Assembly: GCA_022036555.1 (NCBI GenBank)
Contig: CM039126.1
Location: 28,980,025-29,044,024, forward strand
DNA length: 64,000 nt
Reading direction: 5' to 3'
Source of the DNA: Microstegium vimineum
Lineage: Eukaryota; Streptophyta; Magnoliopsida; Poales; Poaceae
Shown: positions 13,212-25,200 of the stretch, piece by piece
How positions within the stretch are numbered: position 1 is the stretch's first letter
Layout of the letters: each line of letters opens with the position of its first letter
Translations under genes and position numbers: made by a program
The notes under the pieces: generated by a model
Database searches by the model: none
What the model saw: the letters and a program-made list of their open reading frames with translations, nothing else
Told to the model about the DNA's origin: nothing

Positions 13212-16200
13212 ACGCTGTGAATTTCCTTCAAAAGTCAGGGATGATCCTGACTATGTTACAGTTTGTGTTGTCTGTGTATCCAATTTTAATTCTAGAAGAA
13301 ACAAGTCATCATTATGGTCTTTTCCAACGCTATAGAATAATGTTCTTGGCATATTTTGTTTGGGGTGTATTATGAAGCATCTAGGTGAAGATATATTGTT
13401 GTCTGAAGCTATCATACATGATTTAATGATGTTGAGCAGTAAATCTCAATGTTAAATCCTTCTGGAACAAAAATCAGAACGCTGACTGTTACCTTCACTC
13501 TTTTCCTTTGCTCTATACTATTATGCTATCTGAAGGAAAGTATAATCAGGAATAGATTGGATTGATTGATACGAGGCAAGGTATAATTACATATATATAC
13601 AGGCAAGGATCAAGAATCCTATAAGGATCAAGAGTCCAGAGTCCTATAAGGATCAAGAGTCCTTGCCGTATCCATATCTATCTAACCCAAACAGTCCTGC
13701 GCCGATTAGGGTCCTGACCAGCCCAAAGGGCGCCTATTCTAACACACCCCCGCAGTCCAAACGTCAGCCACTTTGCACGTTTAGACTGGACCGAAACTCC
13801 GTGAAGACCAAAGAAGGCAGCCCTTTGGTGAAGATATCCGCATATTGTGAAGTGGTAGGAACATGCTGGACACGGAGATCACCAATGGCAACTCGCTCTC
13901 GAACGAAGTGAAGATCAATCTCAATGTGCTTGGTACGCTGATGCTGAATTGGATTGGAGGACATGTAGACTGTGCTGATGTTGTCACAATACACCAGCGT
14001 GGCGCGCCGAAGGGGCGTGTGCAGCTCAATGAGCAGCTGTCGCAGCCAGGTGGCTTCTGCAACTCCATTAGCCACTGCGCGATACTCAGCTTCAGCACTG
14101 GATCTTGATACTGTGTTCTGCCGCTTGGATGACCAGGAGACTAAGTTATCACCAAGGAACACCGCATAGCCCGAGGTGGACTTGTGAGTGTCTGGACAAC
14201 CAGCCCAATCAGCATCGGTGTAAACGACAAGATCCGTAGAGGAAGATGGTCGCAGCAGTAGACCAAGGTGAAGTGTGCCTCGGATATACCGGAGAATCCG
14301 CTTCAGGGCAGCAAGATGAGGCTCTCGAGGGGCGTGCATATGAAGGCACACTTGCTGAACGGCGTACGCAATGTCCGGGCGGGTGAATGTCAGATACTGT
14401 AGGGCGCCAGCAAGACTGCGAAAGTCTGTGGCATCAGACACTTGGGCCCCGTCAGCTGCAGCAATCTTTGGATTGGTGTCAACTGGAGTAGAGCAAGGCT
14501 TGCATTCTGCCATACTAGCGCGATCCAGAATATCCAACATGTACTGTCGCTGGGAGAGGAGTAAACCAGCACTGCTTCGCTGAACCTGCATACTGAGGAA
14601 GTGATGTAATTCTCCCAGATCTTTCATGGCAAACTCTCGCTGTAGGGCTGAGATGATCCGCCGAAGAAGATCAGAAGAGGAAGCTGTGAGGACAATGTCA
14701 TCCACATAGAGCAACAAGTAAGCTGTGTCGGAGCCGCGATGGTAAATGAAGAGTGATGTATCTGACTTAGCTTCAACAAAACCGATGGACAGAAGGTAGG
14801 TAGCCATTCGACTGTACCAAGCACGTGGGGCCTGCTTGAGGCCGTAGAGGGACTTCTTGAGCAGGCAGACATACGCAGGACGAGTAGGATCCTCAAACCC
14901 GGAGGGCTGCTGGCAATACACTGTCTCATTCAGAGTCCCATGAAGAAAGACATTCTTAACGTCGAGCTGGTGGATGGGCCAGTTGCGTGAAAGAGCCAGC
15001 GAGAGCACTGTGCGGACAGTAGCAGGCTTCACCACCGGACTGAAAGTCTCATCAAAATCCACACCAGGACGTTGAGTGAAACCACGGAGTACCCAGCGGG
15101 CCTTGTACCTCTCAAGGGAACCATCAGACTTGAACTTATGCCGGAAGATCCACTTGCCAGTGACAACATTGGCCCGAGGGGGGCGAGGTACGAGAGCCCA
15201 GGTGTCATTCTGCAGAAGGGCACGATGTTCTTCTTCCATAGCCGCTCGTCAATTGGGGTCGGCAAGAGCACTGCGGAAAGTCTTCGGCACTGGAGAGAGC
15301 GAGACGGTGTGATAAGTGGCCGGCATCCGAAAACCACTCTTCGCCTGCGAGTCCATAGCATGCTGGTTGCTCACGGGGCGAACAGGAACGGCACCCTTAG
15401 GCAAGGCAGCAGTAGTACTTGGCGATGCGGGCACAGGTGGAGGTCGAGGCCGGCGGCTGTAGTGGTGCTCGAAGAGGCGCTCGGGGCGAAGAGGCGGAAA
15501 TCCGGGCGGAGGCCCGCGGGGCGCCTGTGGTGGCGTTGAACCCGTCGACGACGCAAGTGACGACGCGCCAGCACGAAGGGCTGGCGGGACGTAGAGAGGC
15601 CCCGTCGCGGATGCCGCGTGTGGCGCGGAAGGAGGCCCCGGTGACCAGAGCGCCGGTGGGATGTAGAGCGTCGGCACCGGGAAGTCATCAGCAGCCTCGG
15701 GCGCCCCAGGCACAGTCACAGAGTGACCGGCAGGGGCGCTGGTGTCGCCAGAAGGTGCCCCAAGGTCGGCCACACGAGGACCGGCAAGGACAGTAGGAGC
15801 GTCGGAGGTGCTGGGAGACGTGCCTGCAGGAAACAAAGTGGGCGAGGGTCCAATAGGAGCTGACACCACATCATCAGTAAAATCAAGAAACTTGAGGTCG
15901 GCCGGGGTGCTAGGACCATGACGTTCAGCAAAGGGAAAGGCCGTTTCATCAAAGATGACGTGCCTGGAGATGATAACTCTATTGCTGGAAAGGTCAAGGC
16001 AGCGGTATCCTTTATGGTGGGAAGAGTAGCCTAAAAAGACAGAGAGCAGACCTGGGAGCGAGTTTGTGAGGTGTGGTGGCAGATATGTTTGGATAACATT
16101 TGCAACCAAAAACCCGAAGATGATCATACGTAGGCAGCTTTGCAAATAATGCAAAGTGGGGTGTAGAGAGCTGGAGAGTTTTGGTAGGCAATATGTTAAG

Positions 16201-19200
16201 GAGGACAGTGGCTGTGGAGAGGGCCTCCACCCAATAGGAGGGAGGCATAGATGCCTGAAAGAGCAGTGAGCGAATGACATTATTGATGGTACGAATAATG
16301 CGTTCAGCTTTACCGTTCTGAGACGAGGTGTAGGGGCAGGACATGCGAAGATGGATGCCCTGAGCGAGGAAGAAGTGGCGAGTACTCGAGTTGTCGAACT
16401 CTTTCCCATTGTCGCACTGGACCGACTTGACACGTGTGTCAAATTGAGTGGAGACATGAGCGATGAACTGAGCCAGCGTGCTGAAAGTGTCAGATTTGAG
16501 GCGCAAAGGAAATGTCTACAAGTAATGAGTGCAGTCGTCAAGTATAACCAAGTAATATTTATAACCAGAGACACTGACAACCGGGGAGGTCCACAGATCA
16601 CAGTGAATGAGATCAAACTTGCTAGACGCACGAGAGGTGGACGCATAAAAGGGCAAACGAACATGACGCCCTAACTGACAAGCATGACACAAATCTGAAC
16701 AATCACTAATATGGCACAAAGTGCTGGACGCAAGTTTGGACAACGCCTCATGACCAGGGTGGCCAAGTCGCCGGTGCCACAGCGGGGAAGAAGCCTGAGC
16801 GACAAGGGAGTGAGCTGGAGGTAGGCGCAGAGGGTACAGCGGCCCGGAGCTATTGCACCTGACGATCTCGGTCCGGGAGGGAAGAACCTTCACAGAACAA
16901 CCAGCAGGGTCAAACTCCACAGAACAATTATTGTCGATAGTAAATTGGCGGACAGAGATGAGATTCTTAATAAGTTGTGGTGACACAAGAACATTATTAA
17001 GACGCAAAGAAGGAGGCAACTCTGTAAAACCAGTAGCGGTGACAGGCATGACGGAACCATTACCTACGACAATAGATGAAGGAGTAGGATACCGCGAAGG
17101 AAGAATATGTGAAAGAGAGGAGGACTGGGATGTCATGTGGGAGGTAGCACCTGAGTCGAAATACCAGTCGCCGGACGAAGGTGGAGTCAGGGACGTGGTG
17201 CTGAAGGCGGAGGCAAGTGCCGTCGGATCCCAGGAGGGAAGGCCAGCCACGGGGTTGTAGTACCCGGGGGCAACCCAGTGTGCAGCACCGTCAGGGGCAG
17301 CAGCCTGGCTGTGGGTGACGAAGGCTTGCTGCTGCTGCTGTGCGAGGAGCGCCTGCTGGTGCGCCTGCTGTTGCTGCGCCTGGAGGCGAGGGGGCACCGG
17401 GATCGGTGCTAACGGAGGGCGGGGGCCTCCTGGCCACATCTGGATCGAGCCCATCCAGGGGTTGTAGTAGCTGGGCCAGGAGCGACCACCACCGGGGGAA
17501 GGCTGCTGCTGTTGCTGCGCGCTGGTGGACTGCTGCTGGTTGCCACCAGCAGGAGGTCGCGTCCCCTGGCCACCACCGCCACTACTGCTGCCTTTGTTGC
17601 CGCCGTTGCGCTTGTTGCGGCGGTTGTTGAAGGGCTTGGAGCTGCCCCCAGCATTGCTGGAACCCGAGCCGGAGGACGCAGGAGTGCTGCTGGAGGTGTT
17701 GGGCGTAGAGGTGGCAGCGAGAGCGGTGGCGGGAGCGTCCTTCCTGTTCACCAAGGTGAGCTCTTCGAGGATGAGGTCGTCGCGTGCTTCCAGGAAGGAA
17801 GGGAAGGGACGTGCGCGACGGAGGAGCGTGCCGACATGACTGAAACGCTCGTTGAGGCCGCGAATGACGTTGAGGACAAGGGTCCGGTCGGTCACGGCCT
17901 CGCCGAGGGCGTTGAGATCGTCCGCCATCTTCTTCAACTGGCGGCAGTACTCGGTGACAGAAAGATCGCCCTGAACGAAGTTCCGGAAACGCGTCTCCAG
18001 GTGGATGGAGCGAGCCTCCCGGTTGCCGAGGAACTGAGACTCGACAGCAAGCCAAGCATGGCGGGCGGTGGAGCCTTGGGCGGAGATGATCTCTGCCAGA
18101 TCGTCGGTGAGGGTGGCGATGATCCACGCCTTGACGACGCAATCCATCCGATCCCAGTCGGGAGAAATCGGGACTGGGGGCTCCGTGGTGACGTGATCCT
18201 GCAGGGAGAACTTGCCGAGGATGAGCAAGAACTGATCACGCCACCGGTTGAAGTTGCCGGAGTCGACGTCCAAGAGAGTAGTGACGTGATTGCGGATGTT
18301 GTTGACGGCGACCGCCTGGGAGTGGAGCTGCAGTAGAGCCACGGCTTCATGATGAAGCATGGCGGCGCAGAGATCGTCGGCGGGTGTAGGGGCACTGCCA
18401 GGGGGGGACCAGAGGGCCCCGTGGGTGGGCTGGCGGCTGTAGCGGCAGCGCGGGCCTGAGCCGCGCGAGCCAGAGCATTGCGCGCGCGCTGGGCGGCCGC
18501 GTCACGCTCCGCGGCGGCAGCAGCGGCTTCTTCCTCGGCCTCCTTCGCGCGGAGCAAGGCGGCGTCGCGCGCAGCCAGGCGTTCGTGCTCCAGGCGCTGA
18601 GCCTCGGCCTGCTGCTGCGCGATGTCAGCCTCCTGGAAGGTAGCAGAGGATTCGGTATCGACGGGCTGGCCCTTGGGGCCCTTGGGGGAGGGAGGCGTTG
18701 TCGCCATCTGGTTGTGCGGGCGTGCGCAAGGGGAGGGAAGGGGGCGCAGCACGGCGAGGAGCCGGCACGCGGCAGCGGAAGGAACGCGCGGCAAGGGGAG
18801 CCGACGCGCGGGTTAGGGCAGCGGAAGAGAGAGAAAAAATTGACTAGGCTCTGATACCATGAAGGAAAGTATAATCAGGAATAGATTGGATTGATTGATA
18901 TGAGGCAAGGTACTATATATACAGGCAAGGATCAAGAATCCTATAAGGATCAAGAGTCCAGAGTCCTATAAGGATCAAGAGTCCTTGCCGTATCCATATC
19001 TATCTAACCCAAACAGTCCTGCGCCGATTAGGGTCCTGACCAGCCCAAAGGGCGCCTATTCTAACACTATCATTACCATGTTTGAGTTCTGTATTATAAA
19101 TTTAGTAGTGAATTATCATGGATTTTCCCTGACTATTGATACAGATCTTGCTTTGATGTTTGTGGTGCTGATGATCCGGACCCTACTGCTACTGATTCAA

Positions 19201-22200
19201 GAGTGTCACCAAGTGTCGGAACTTTACCTTTCCAGCAGTTGCAAAAAATTGAGCATTGTAAAAGTGCCAACTGCAATGGTGAAAGCTTGGAAAGAAGCGT
19301 TTCTGTACCTACGAATCTGGTCACTAGTGGATACCACAAGCATTCAAGTGGTTCTCTTATACCTGAGCATGTTCTTTCTCCCTACTTGAGCAATGATTTG
19401 GAAAGGTAATTTTTTTCGAGAATTTATCTTTTTCCATGGCCAGTTTCAGTTTTTCCTAGTTTATGATACAGTATATAATAATAGGATTTTTGGGATGAAC
19501 TAGGCCTCAAAGAAATTTAACTCTATTATATTTTGTTCTGAAAGTGCTACTGTGCTCAGCCTTAGGTGTGAGGGCGAGTTTCACTTGGTTTAATGTATTT
19601 TCCATCATTCCATGTCAACTTTTATTTTTCCCAGTGATTCCTTGTCTAAAATGTAGAATAGTCAATAGTGGGTGTTTTGGTCTTTGGTGGATTATATTCA
19701 CTTCCCCATAAAGGATTCTAACTCTGTATTATATCACTGCAAAAACACTGTTCTGAAAAGCACTACTGGGCTACATCTAGGTATACTCGGTAGTTTTTGG
19801 AGCAGTGGTTGTATAACATTTGTGGCCGCCGGCGTAGAGCCGAGTACACAAGCGCAACGGATTTGGGGAAGAACGCCGGCGAGGTCGCCCTCGGCCACGA
19901 GCGCCTCTGTGTTTGTATTATGTTTGTCGATAAGTCCCCTGCTTACAGGTCCATGCACTTAAGTGCCAATACACGGTTCTGGCCAGTAGGCCCAACATGT
20001 CATACATAAATGAATATGAAAAATGAGTATTGCGCTTCTCCTTTGGTCTGGCGTCTTCCTTTGAGAGCTCCCTCTTACTCCTTGCTGGTAGCGCCCGTTA
20101 CACCTCCCCCGGCTGAAGAACCAGACTGTCCCCAGGCTGGGGCGTTCGGAAAACGCTGCTTCAGGACGTTGTAGTCTTCCCAAGTTGTGGTAGACGTTGG
20201 CAGGCCAGTCCAGGACACCAGTACCTGCGGTATAGCTGTCTTACATTTTTTGACAAGACGACGATCCAGTATGGCTTGAGGTGATGCTGCTGCAACGTCC
20301 AGATCGGTGAGCACTGGCAGATCAGTAAACACGGGTGTAAAGTCTGTCACAAATGCTTTCAGTTGGGATATGTGAAAGACTGGGTGAATCATAGAGCCTT
20401 CCGGCAGATCCAAGCGGTAAGCGACAGTACCAATACGTGCTAGCACCTCAATAAGGACCAAAATACTTGAATGCAAGCTTTGGGAAGGGTCTGTTGGCCA
20501 CCAAGGATTGAGTATAAGGTTGGAGGTTCAGCAGCACCTGATCACCTTCAGAGAATTGAGCATCAGTGCGGTGTTTGTCTGCCATAAGCTTCATTCGGTT
20601 CTGTGCTCTTGCCAAATTTGTTTTTGAGGGAGTGAAGATGTAGTTCTCTATTTTTCACCATATCGACCACTGAATCAGGTGCATTGTCAGGTACTGATGG
20701 TGCAGCACCAATATTGGGTTCATAGCCGTAAAGAGCTTTGAAAGGTGAACAAGCCAAGGATGTGTGAAAAGAAGAATTATACCAAAGTTCAGCTACATGA
20801 TTTTGGTGAGGCTTGAACTGAGCATCTCAAGTACATCTCCAAACATTGGTTAACCCTCTCGGTTTTGGGGGTGTAAGTTGTACTCAGTGTGAGATTGACC
20901 TTGTACAATTTAAATAATGCTTTCCAAAAATGACTGAGAAAGATGGTATCTCTGTCTGTAACTATAGAGTGGGAAACCATGTAACTTGACAATGTTGTCC
21001 ATAAACACTTGAGCAATTTGTGTTGCTGTATATGGGTGTTTGAGTGGGAGGAAATGGGCATACTTAGTTAACCTGTCAACCACCACCAAGATGACACTAA
21101 ATCCATCAGATTTTGGAAGCCCTTCGATGAAATCCATGGAAAGATCTCTCCAAACACCTTCTGGGACGGGTAATGGTTGTAATAAGTCTGCAGGATGTTG
21201 CAAACTATGTTTGGCCTGCTGGCAAACTGAGCACCGCTTGATGTAGCTGTCCACATCTTGCTTCATACTCTTCCAACAGAAGTGTTTCTTGAGTCTATAG
21301 TATGTGGCAGCCACGCCAGAATGTCCTCCAGTAGCACTGGAGTGACAAGCAGCAATTAGCTTAGTCTGCAGTGCTGAATTTTGGCCTATCCAAATGGAAT
21401 TGTTTTGCTTGATGAGTCCTTTGTCTAAGCTGAAGCCATTTGCATCTGGACTAGATATAGCCAGCTTTTGGAGCAACAATTGTGCTTGTAGATCAGTAGC
21501 ATATGAGTTGAGGACCTCTTGGATCTAGGTTGGTTGTACAGTGGACACTGATTGGACTGCAAATAAGTGAGTTGGACAGGGCATCTGCTGCTAGATTTTC
21601 TTTTCCCTTCCTGTACACAATTTTGAATTGCATCCCCATAAGCCTGGTCATGGCTTTTCTTTGCATTTCTGAATGTAAATTTTGCTCATTGAGATAAGCC
21701 AGAGACTTGTGATCAGTAAGAATAATTGTTGGAGTATATGTATTCAGGCCCATGAGGCCCATGTATGACTCTACTAGGGTTAGCCCAGTAATTGAATCAG
21801 CTATTCTAGCATGCTATCAAGCTAAGTTTTTTTTTCCTCTCTCCTACCTCCAGCCGCCGCCAGGAGCAGGGCGCCGCCGCCGCCGCCTCCGTGGCCGGCC
21901 CTCCCCCTCCCCCCCCACCTCCCCCCTCTCCTTCCTACTTCCACACGTTCCCTCAGCTTCCCACCACGTGGGCCCAGGTCGCCGGCACCTCTGCACGCGC
22001 AGGCGTTTCTGGCGCAGCTTTGCTCGTGGCCGCCGGGGACGCCGCTGAAGACGCCGTCGCGGAGGAGCTTGCGGGCGCGGGCGAGGCCGTCCTCGCGGGT
22101 GGGAGGCGCGGTCCGTGTGGGTGCGGGTGGACCCGTGCTCGCGGGTGCAGGCGCGGCTGCCTCCATGGCCGCCTTCGGAGTTCCTCCTGGCGCTGAGGCG

Positions 22201-25200
22201 GCCCACGGGGTGCTCCAGGCGGGGGTCTCCGCCACCACTGCAGCCACGGGGGGCCCTGAAGCCGCCGCCTTTGGGATGCCTCCGGGCTGGCTGCCTCCAG
22301 GCGCCACCTCCACTGCCACAGCTGCGACCATCGGCCTGCTACAGGGGGGGCCTCGGGTCCGGCGGCTACTCCTTCCCAGCCCCGCCTCAGCTCACGGCCT
22401 TCTCCCTTCCGCACACCGACCCGGCCCTCGCCGCGAGCCTCGTCGCCGCCCGGGCCGCAGCTGCGGAGGGCCAGACTCGCGTACGCGCAGCTGCCCAGGC
22501 TTGGGCGCGCGAGCGTGATGCGGCCGATCTCCTCGCCCGTCAGATCGCGGAGGCGGAGCAGCTACTCGTCGCCACTCCGGTGTACCACGACGCCAGTGCC
22601 ACCTCCTCGGGCTGGACTCGCCCGACCCCTACCGTGGTGCACTGGCCCGACTCGGCGGATCCGCTCGTCGCGCAGTTGCACTACCAGGCCGGCGGTGTTC
22701 AGAACATCCGGAGCTTGGTCCCGATCGTGCTCGACTCTGAGTCGGCCTCCTTCACCCGCTGGCGGGACCTGGTCCTTCTCATCCTCCACCGCTACGCCCT
22801 CGACGACCACGTCCTCACCGACGCTCCACCAGCGGCTCGGACCGCGGCCTGGTTGCGCCTCGACAACATTGTTGATGAGAACATCACCGGCTTAGATATG
22901 ACCATGCCAACCACTTCTATACCAAAGATGAAACCATTCTATATGAGGTTTATCATTGTTACATTTGATGAATGGGTGTTGCACTATGAAGTGTGTATGT
23001 TTTCATTTTTATAATTGCTTACATGGATCAAGGAAGGGTTAGATTGCATATGGAAAGCATGAATGATCAATGAAGTTGATCGATACACCAAATCCACCGG
23101 TTGCTCACGATCTTGCGGATCACAACCAACCAAACCACTAGGGTTATTCCTGCAAGCAATCGAAGAACAAGCAAGAACAAGTAGAACAAGCACTCAATTG
23201 CAAATAAGAGATGAAAGTTCAAATCTGATACTCATGAAGTTGGGGTTCCGAATCAAGTAGAACGGATGGTCTAGTCGACACACGCGTCTGCAAGGAAGTA
23301 GCAGCAGCTAAACTTTCATCTAAACAAAACCCAATCTGTTTGTGGCGGCTTTAGGGGGATATAAGGAGGAGGGAGGACGACCACAAGGGTCCTGGTGTCG
23401 TCCTACAACCCTAGGATGAGTCCCTAATGGACTCAACTTGATACACGGGCCATCGGTCCAAAATAGGGTGACGCAGCACCGTTGGCAGAAAAGATCTCGG
23501 TATTAAATTGTCTACTGCGCACGCATCTGATAGGATATAGGTATGAGTCCAGACCCATTGGAAAGTAGACTTGATAAGCTTTCCAAAAAGTGCTAGAACG
23601 TCCCAATCGGAGTCCGTATGAAGTCGTGGCAACCGTCGCAAGCTTGGACTCTTCTGCAGTCCGAATTGAACTTTCCAAAACGTGTTGGACGTGGACTCTT
23701 TGTTTCCTTGGATCCAATGTGACGTGGTGGCCTGGTGGAGAACGTTAGGAACACTTGGATTTGGTCCCCAATCAACTTCATTGATCATCCATGCTTTCCA
23801 TATGCAATCTAACCCTTCCTTGATCCATGTAAGCAATTCTAAAAATGAAAACATACACACTTCATAGTGCAACACCCATTCATCAAATGTAACAATGATA
23901 AACCTCATATAGAATGGTTTCACTTTTGGTATAGAAGTGGTTGGTATGGTCATATCTAAGCCGGTGATGTTCTCATCAATTGTCCTGTCTTGGATCCTCG
24001 GGACTACCTCCACGACCTCGTCCGCGACGGCCCTGAGAGCACGGCACGTCGTGCCTGGCTGGCTCTTGAGGGTCAGTTCCTGGGCAACGCCGAGGCCCGG
24101 GCCCTGCACCTTGACGCGGCCTTCCGTACCTTCGTCCAGGGTGACCTCTCCGTCGGCGACTACTGTCGGAAGATGAAGACCATGGCCGATTCCCTCGGGG
24201 ACCTCGGCTGGCCCGTGGAGGACCGGGTCTTGGTCCTCAACGTCCTCAGCGAGCGCTACGGCAACCTCCGCACGTGGATCGCCAGGACGAAGCCCTTCCC
24301 CTCATTCCTGCATGTCCGTGACGACCTGTGCTTGGAGGAGGTCACTCAGGGTGTCCAGCCTGGGCCCCTTCCCGCCCTGGGGTCTTCGTCCTCCTCGACA
24401 GCCCTCGCCGCCACTCCACCCCGTCCTGCCGCTACGCCTGCGTCCTCCTTGCTAGGTCCTCCTCCTCCCGGGCCGAGCGGGGGTGGGGGTGGCCGTGGTG
24501 GCCGCTGTCGACGCGGAGGGTGTGGCGAAGGTTTGGGCCGTGGAGCTACTTCGACATCGCCACGGGGTGCTGCCTGGCCCACCTTCACCAACCCTTGGAC
24601 CGGGCGCATCTCCATGTGGCCCTTCCAGGCTCCCGGGGGCGACACTTGTCCGCCGGCGGCCATGCTCACCGGGGTCCCGTTCACCCCGACCTCGACGTCG
24701 TGGACTCCACCTCCCGGGGTCGCGCCCGGGTCTGTCGGTTGGGATCCGACGACCTTGGCCCGCGCCTTCAGCACCTTGACCCTCACTCCTCCAGTCGGAC
24801 AGGACTGGGTCGCGGACTCGGGTGCCACCTACCACACCACCTCCGACCCCGGTATACTCTCCTCTGTCCACCCTCCTTCCTCCCACCCTTCGTCCATCAT
24901 GGTCGCGAATGGATCGTGTCTTCCTGTCACTTCCGTGGGTGCCCCTCACACTCACGGTCCGTTTCGGCTTCCTGATGTCCTGGTTGCTCCCTCTATGGTT
25001 CACAACCTTCTTTCCATTCGTCGTTTTACAGCTGACAACTCTTGTTCTGTTGAATTTGACTCCTCTGGTCTTACTGTGAAGGATTTGGCTTCCCGGTGTC
25101 CTCTACTCCGCTGTGACAGCTCGGGGCCCCTTGACACCCTTCGGTTTCCTGCATCCACTTCTTCCGCTTCGCCCTCCGGGTCGTCAGCTGCTTTCGCCAC

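Larger units (their letters stand above)
13531..19066 (-). mobile_element. Ty1-copia element A (Ale/Retrofit-like), full structure
   Basis: The TSD CTATC is perfect at 13526-13530 and 19067-19071. LTRs are at 13531-13744 and 18860-19066. On the - strand the 5' LTR is followed directly by TGGTATCAGAGCC (Met-tRNA primer site, plus-strand 18847-18859), and GACTGCGGGGGTG precedes the 3' LTR (polypurine tract). The order gag, protease, integrase, RT, RNase H is that of copia. The coding region has two nonsense codons and at least two frameshifts, so it is defective. It fills most of kinase intron 11 and is antisense to the gene. Confidence 0.95.

Noticed and set aside
13097..13375. Frame with a Tyr-Ile repeat
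   Set aside because: It is only the translation of the (AT)n microsatellite.
17512..18336. Long + strand frame opposite copia A gag
   Set aside because: It is the shadow of the gag frame on the other strand; the gag core motifs are on the - strand.
21822..22414. Several overlapping Pro/Ala/Arg-rich frames on both strands
   Set aside because: Composition effect of the GC-rich copia B leader; only the + strand frame leads into the gag core.
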